Positions 5,164 through 5,499 of a DNA stretch of 5,499 nucleotides are shown here, piece after piece. Location of the stretch: positions 1 to 5,499 of the forward strand of contig JAKFVJ010000158.1 in NCBI GenBank assembly GCA_021732245.1. Direction: 5' to 3'. Position numbers and translations under genes: made by a program. The notes under the pieces were generated by a model. That model saw only the letters and a list, made by a program, of their open reading frames with translations, had not been told where the DNA came from and searched no databases. Source of the stretch: Candidatus Obscuribacterales bacterium. GTDB taxonomy: Bacteria; Cyanobacteriota; Vampirovibrionia; Obscuribacterales; Obscuribacteraceae. How positions within the stretch are numbered: position 1 is the stretch's first letter; the number at the start of each line of letters is the position of its first letter.

Positions 5164-5499
5164 ATGACAGCTCCCAGATTCCCATTAACTAGCGAACAAC
5201 AGCTTGTCGAAGACATTAAACAATGGTCCGGCAATAAGCATATTGGTGACGATTGTGCCGTTTTGCCGGGCGGGCAGCTTGTAACCGTCGACGCACTTGT
5301 CGAGGGTACGCACTTTATAACCAGCGAAATCGGCTATGAAAATCTTGGCTGGAAGGCGGCGGCTGTTAATTTAAGTGACATTGCGGCAATGGCCGGTCGC
5401 CCTAGACATTTAGTTGTAAGCCTGACATTGCCCAAGGATATTGAAAAATCATCCGTTCGCGAATTGATGGTTTCGTTAATCGACTGCGCAAAAACATAT
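5164..5499 (+). CDS. thiL: Thiamine-monophosphate kinase ThiL, N-terminal part (3' truncated)
   Basis: ThiL phosphorylates thiamine monophosphate with ATP to thiamine pyrophosphate, the last step of the pathway in many bacteria. The 112 visible codons run open to the window end, about a third of the usual ~320 residues. Family landmarks appear in order: GDDCAV (28-33, metal/ATP-binding aspartates), TVDALVEGTHF (41-51, matching the TDTLVxGxHF segment), LGWKAAAVNLSDIAAMAG (61-78) and LVVSLTLP (83-90). All resemble E. coli ThiL closely. The ATG at 5164 has GCAGG (5154-5158) 5 nt upstream. The adjacent in-frame TTG at 5161 is less likely. The frame is closed by TAA at 5137. The stretch before GDD is somewhat shorter than in E. 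coli ThiL. It diverges from yggT across an 88-bp spacer. No thiamine riboswitch (THI box) fits in that spacer. Confidence 0.93.
   Translation, partial: MTAPRFPLTSEQQLVEDIKQWSGNKHIGDDCAVLPGGQLVTVDALVEGTHFITSEIGYENLGWKAAAVNLSDIAAMAGRPRHLVVSLTLPKDIEKSSVRELMVSLIDCAKTY

Overview
The window looks like an ordinary chromosomal stretch from a Gram-negative-type or cyanobacteria-related bacterium with mid-40s percent GC (estimated by eye). The mix is GGDEF signalling, an M48 protease with a zinc ribbon, a Tat-exported beta-propeller-like protein, YggT and ThiL. A YggT with a PFRRLIPP...GIDLSP core, next to large poorly characterised proteins, would suit the non-photosynthetic cyanobacterial relatives (Melainabacteria/Obscuribacterales). 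That placement is a guess from general impression, not from a marker gene. I see no rRNA, tRNA, IS element, CRISPR array or phage gene, and no intergenic gap exceeds about 125 bp.

Layout from left to right. (1) The 3' part of a GAF-GGDEF diguanylate cyclase (+, 2-568). It is followed 35 bp later by a small coiled-coil/zinc-ribbon protein (+, 604-1086), probably in the same transcript and closed by a hairpin terminator that overlaps its stop codon. (2) Convergent to it, only 9 bp away, an M48 zinc metalloprotease with its own C-terminal zinc ribbon (-, 1096-2034). (3) A 121-bp divergent spacer, then an unrecognised 211-residue protein with a GTG start (+, 2156-2791). (4) Convergent to that, 14 bp away, a 660-residue Tat-signal protein with LVIVD-like beta-propeller repeats (-, 2806-4788). 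It lies 29 bp downstream of yggT (-, 4818-5075) and is probably its operon partner. (5) An 88-bp divergent spacer with an inverted repeat, phased TCTGGA repeats and candidate back-to-back promoters. (6) The first 112 codons of thiL, thiamine-monophosphate kinase (+, 5164-5499), cut by the window end.

There is no sign of one integrated pathway. The genes form four or five short, mostly independent transcription units. Points worth a second look are the operator-like structure between yggT and thiL, the matching CPxC-x10-CPxCG ribbons on two adjacent convergent genes, the unrecognised 211-residue protein, the Tat/LVIVD protein coupled to yggT, and strong over-representation of GCCGGC (10 copies, 9 of them between 3247 and 4850). 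I found no convincing evidence for an undescribed multi-gene system.
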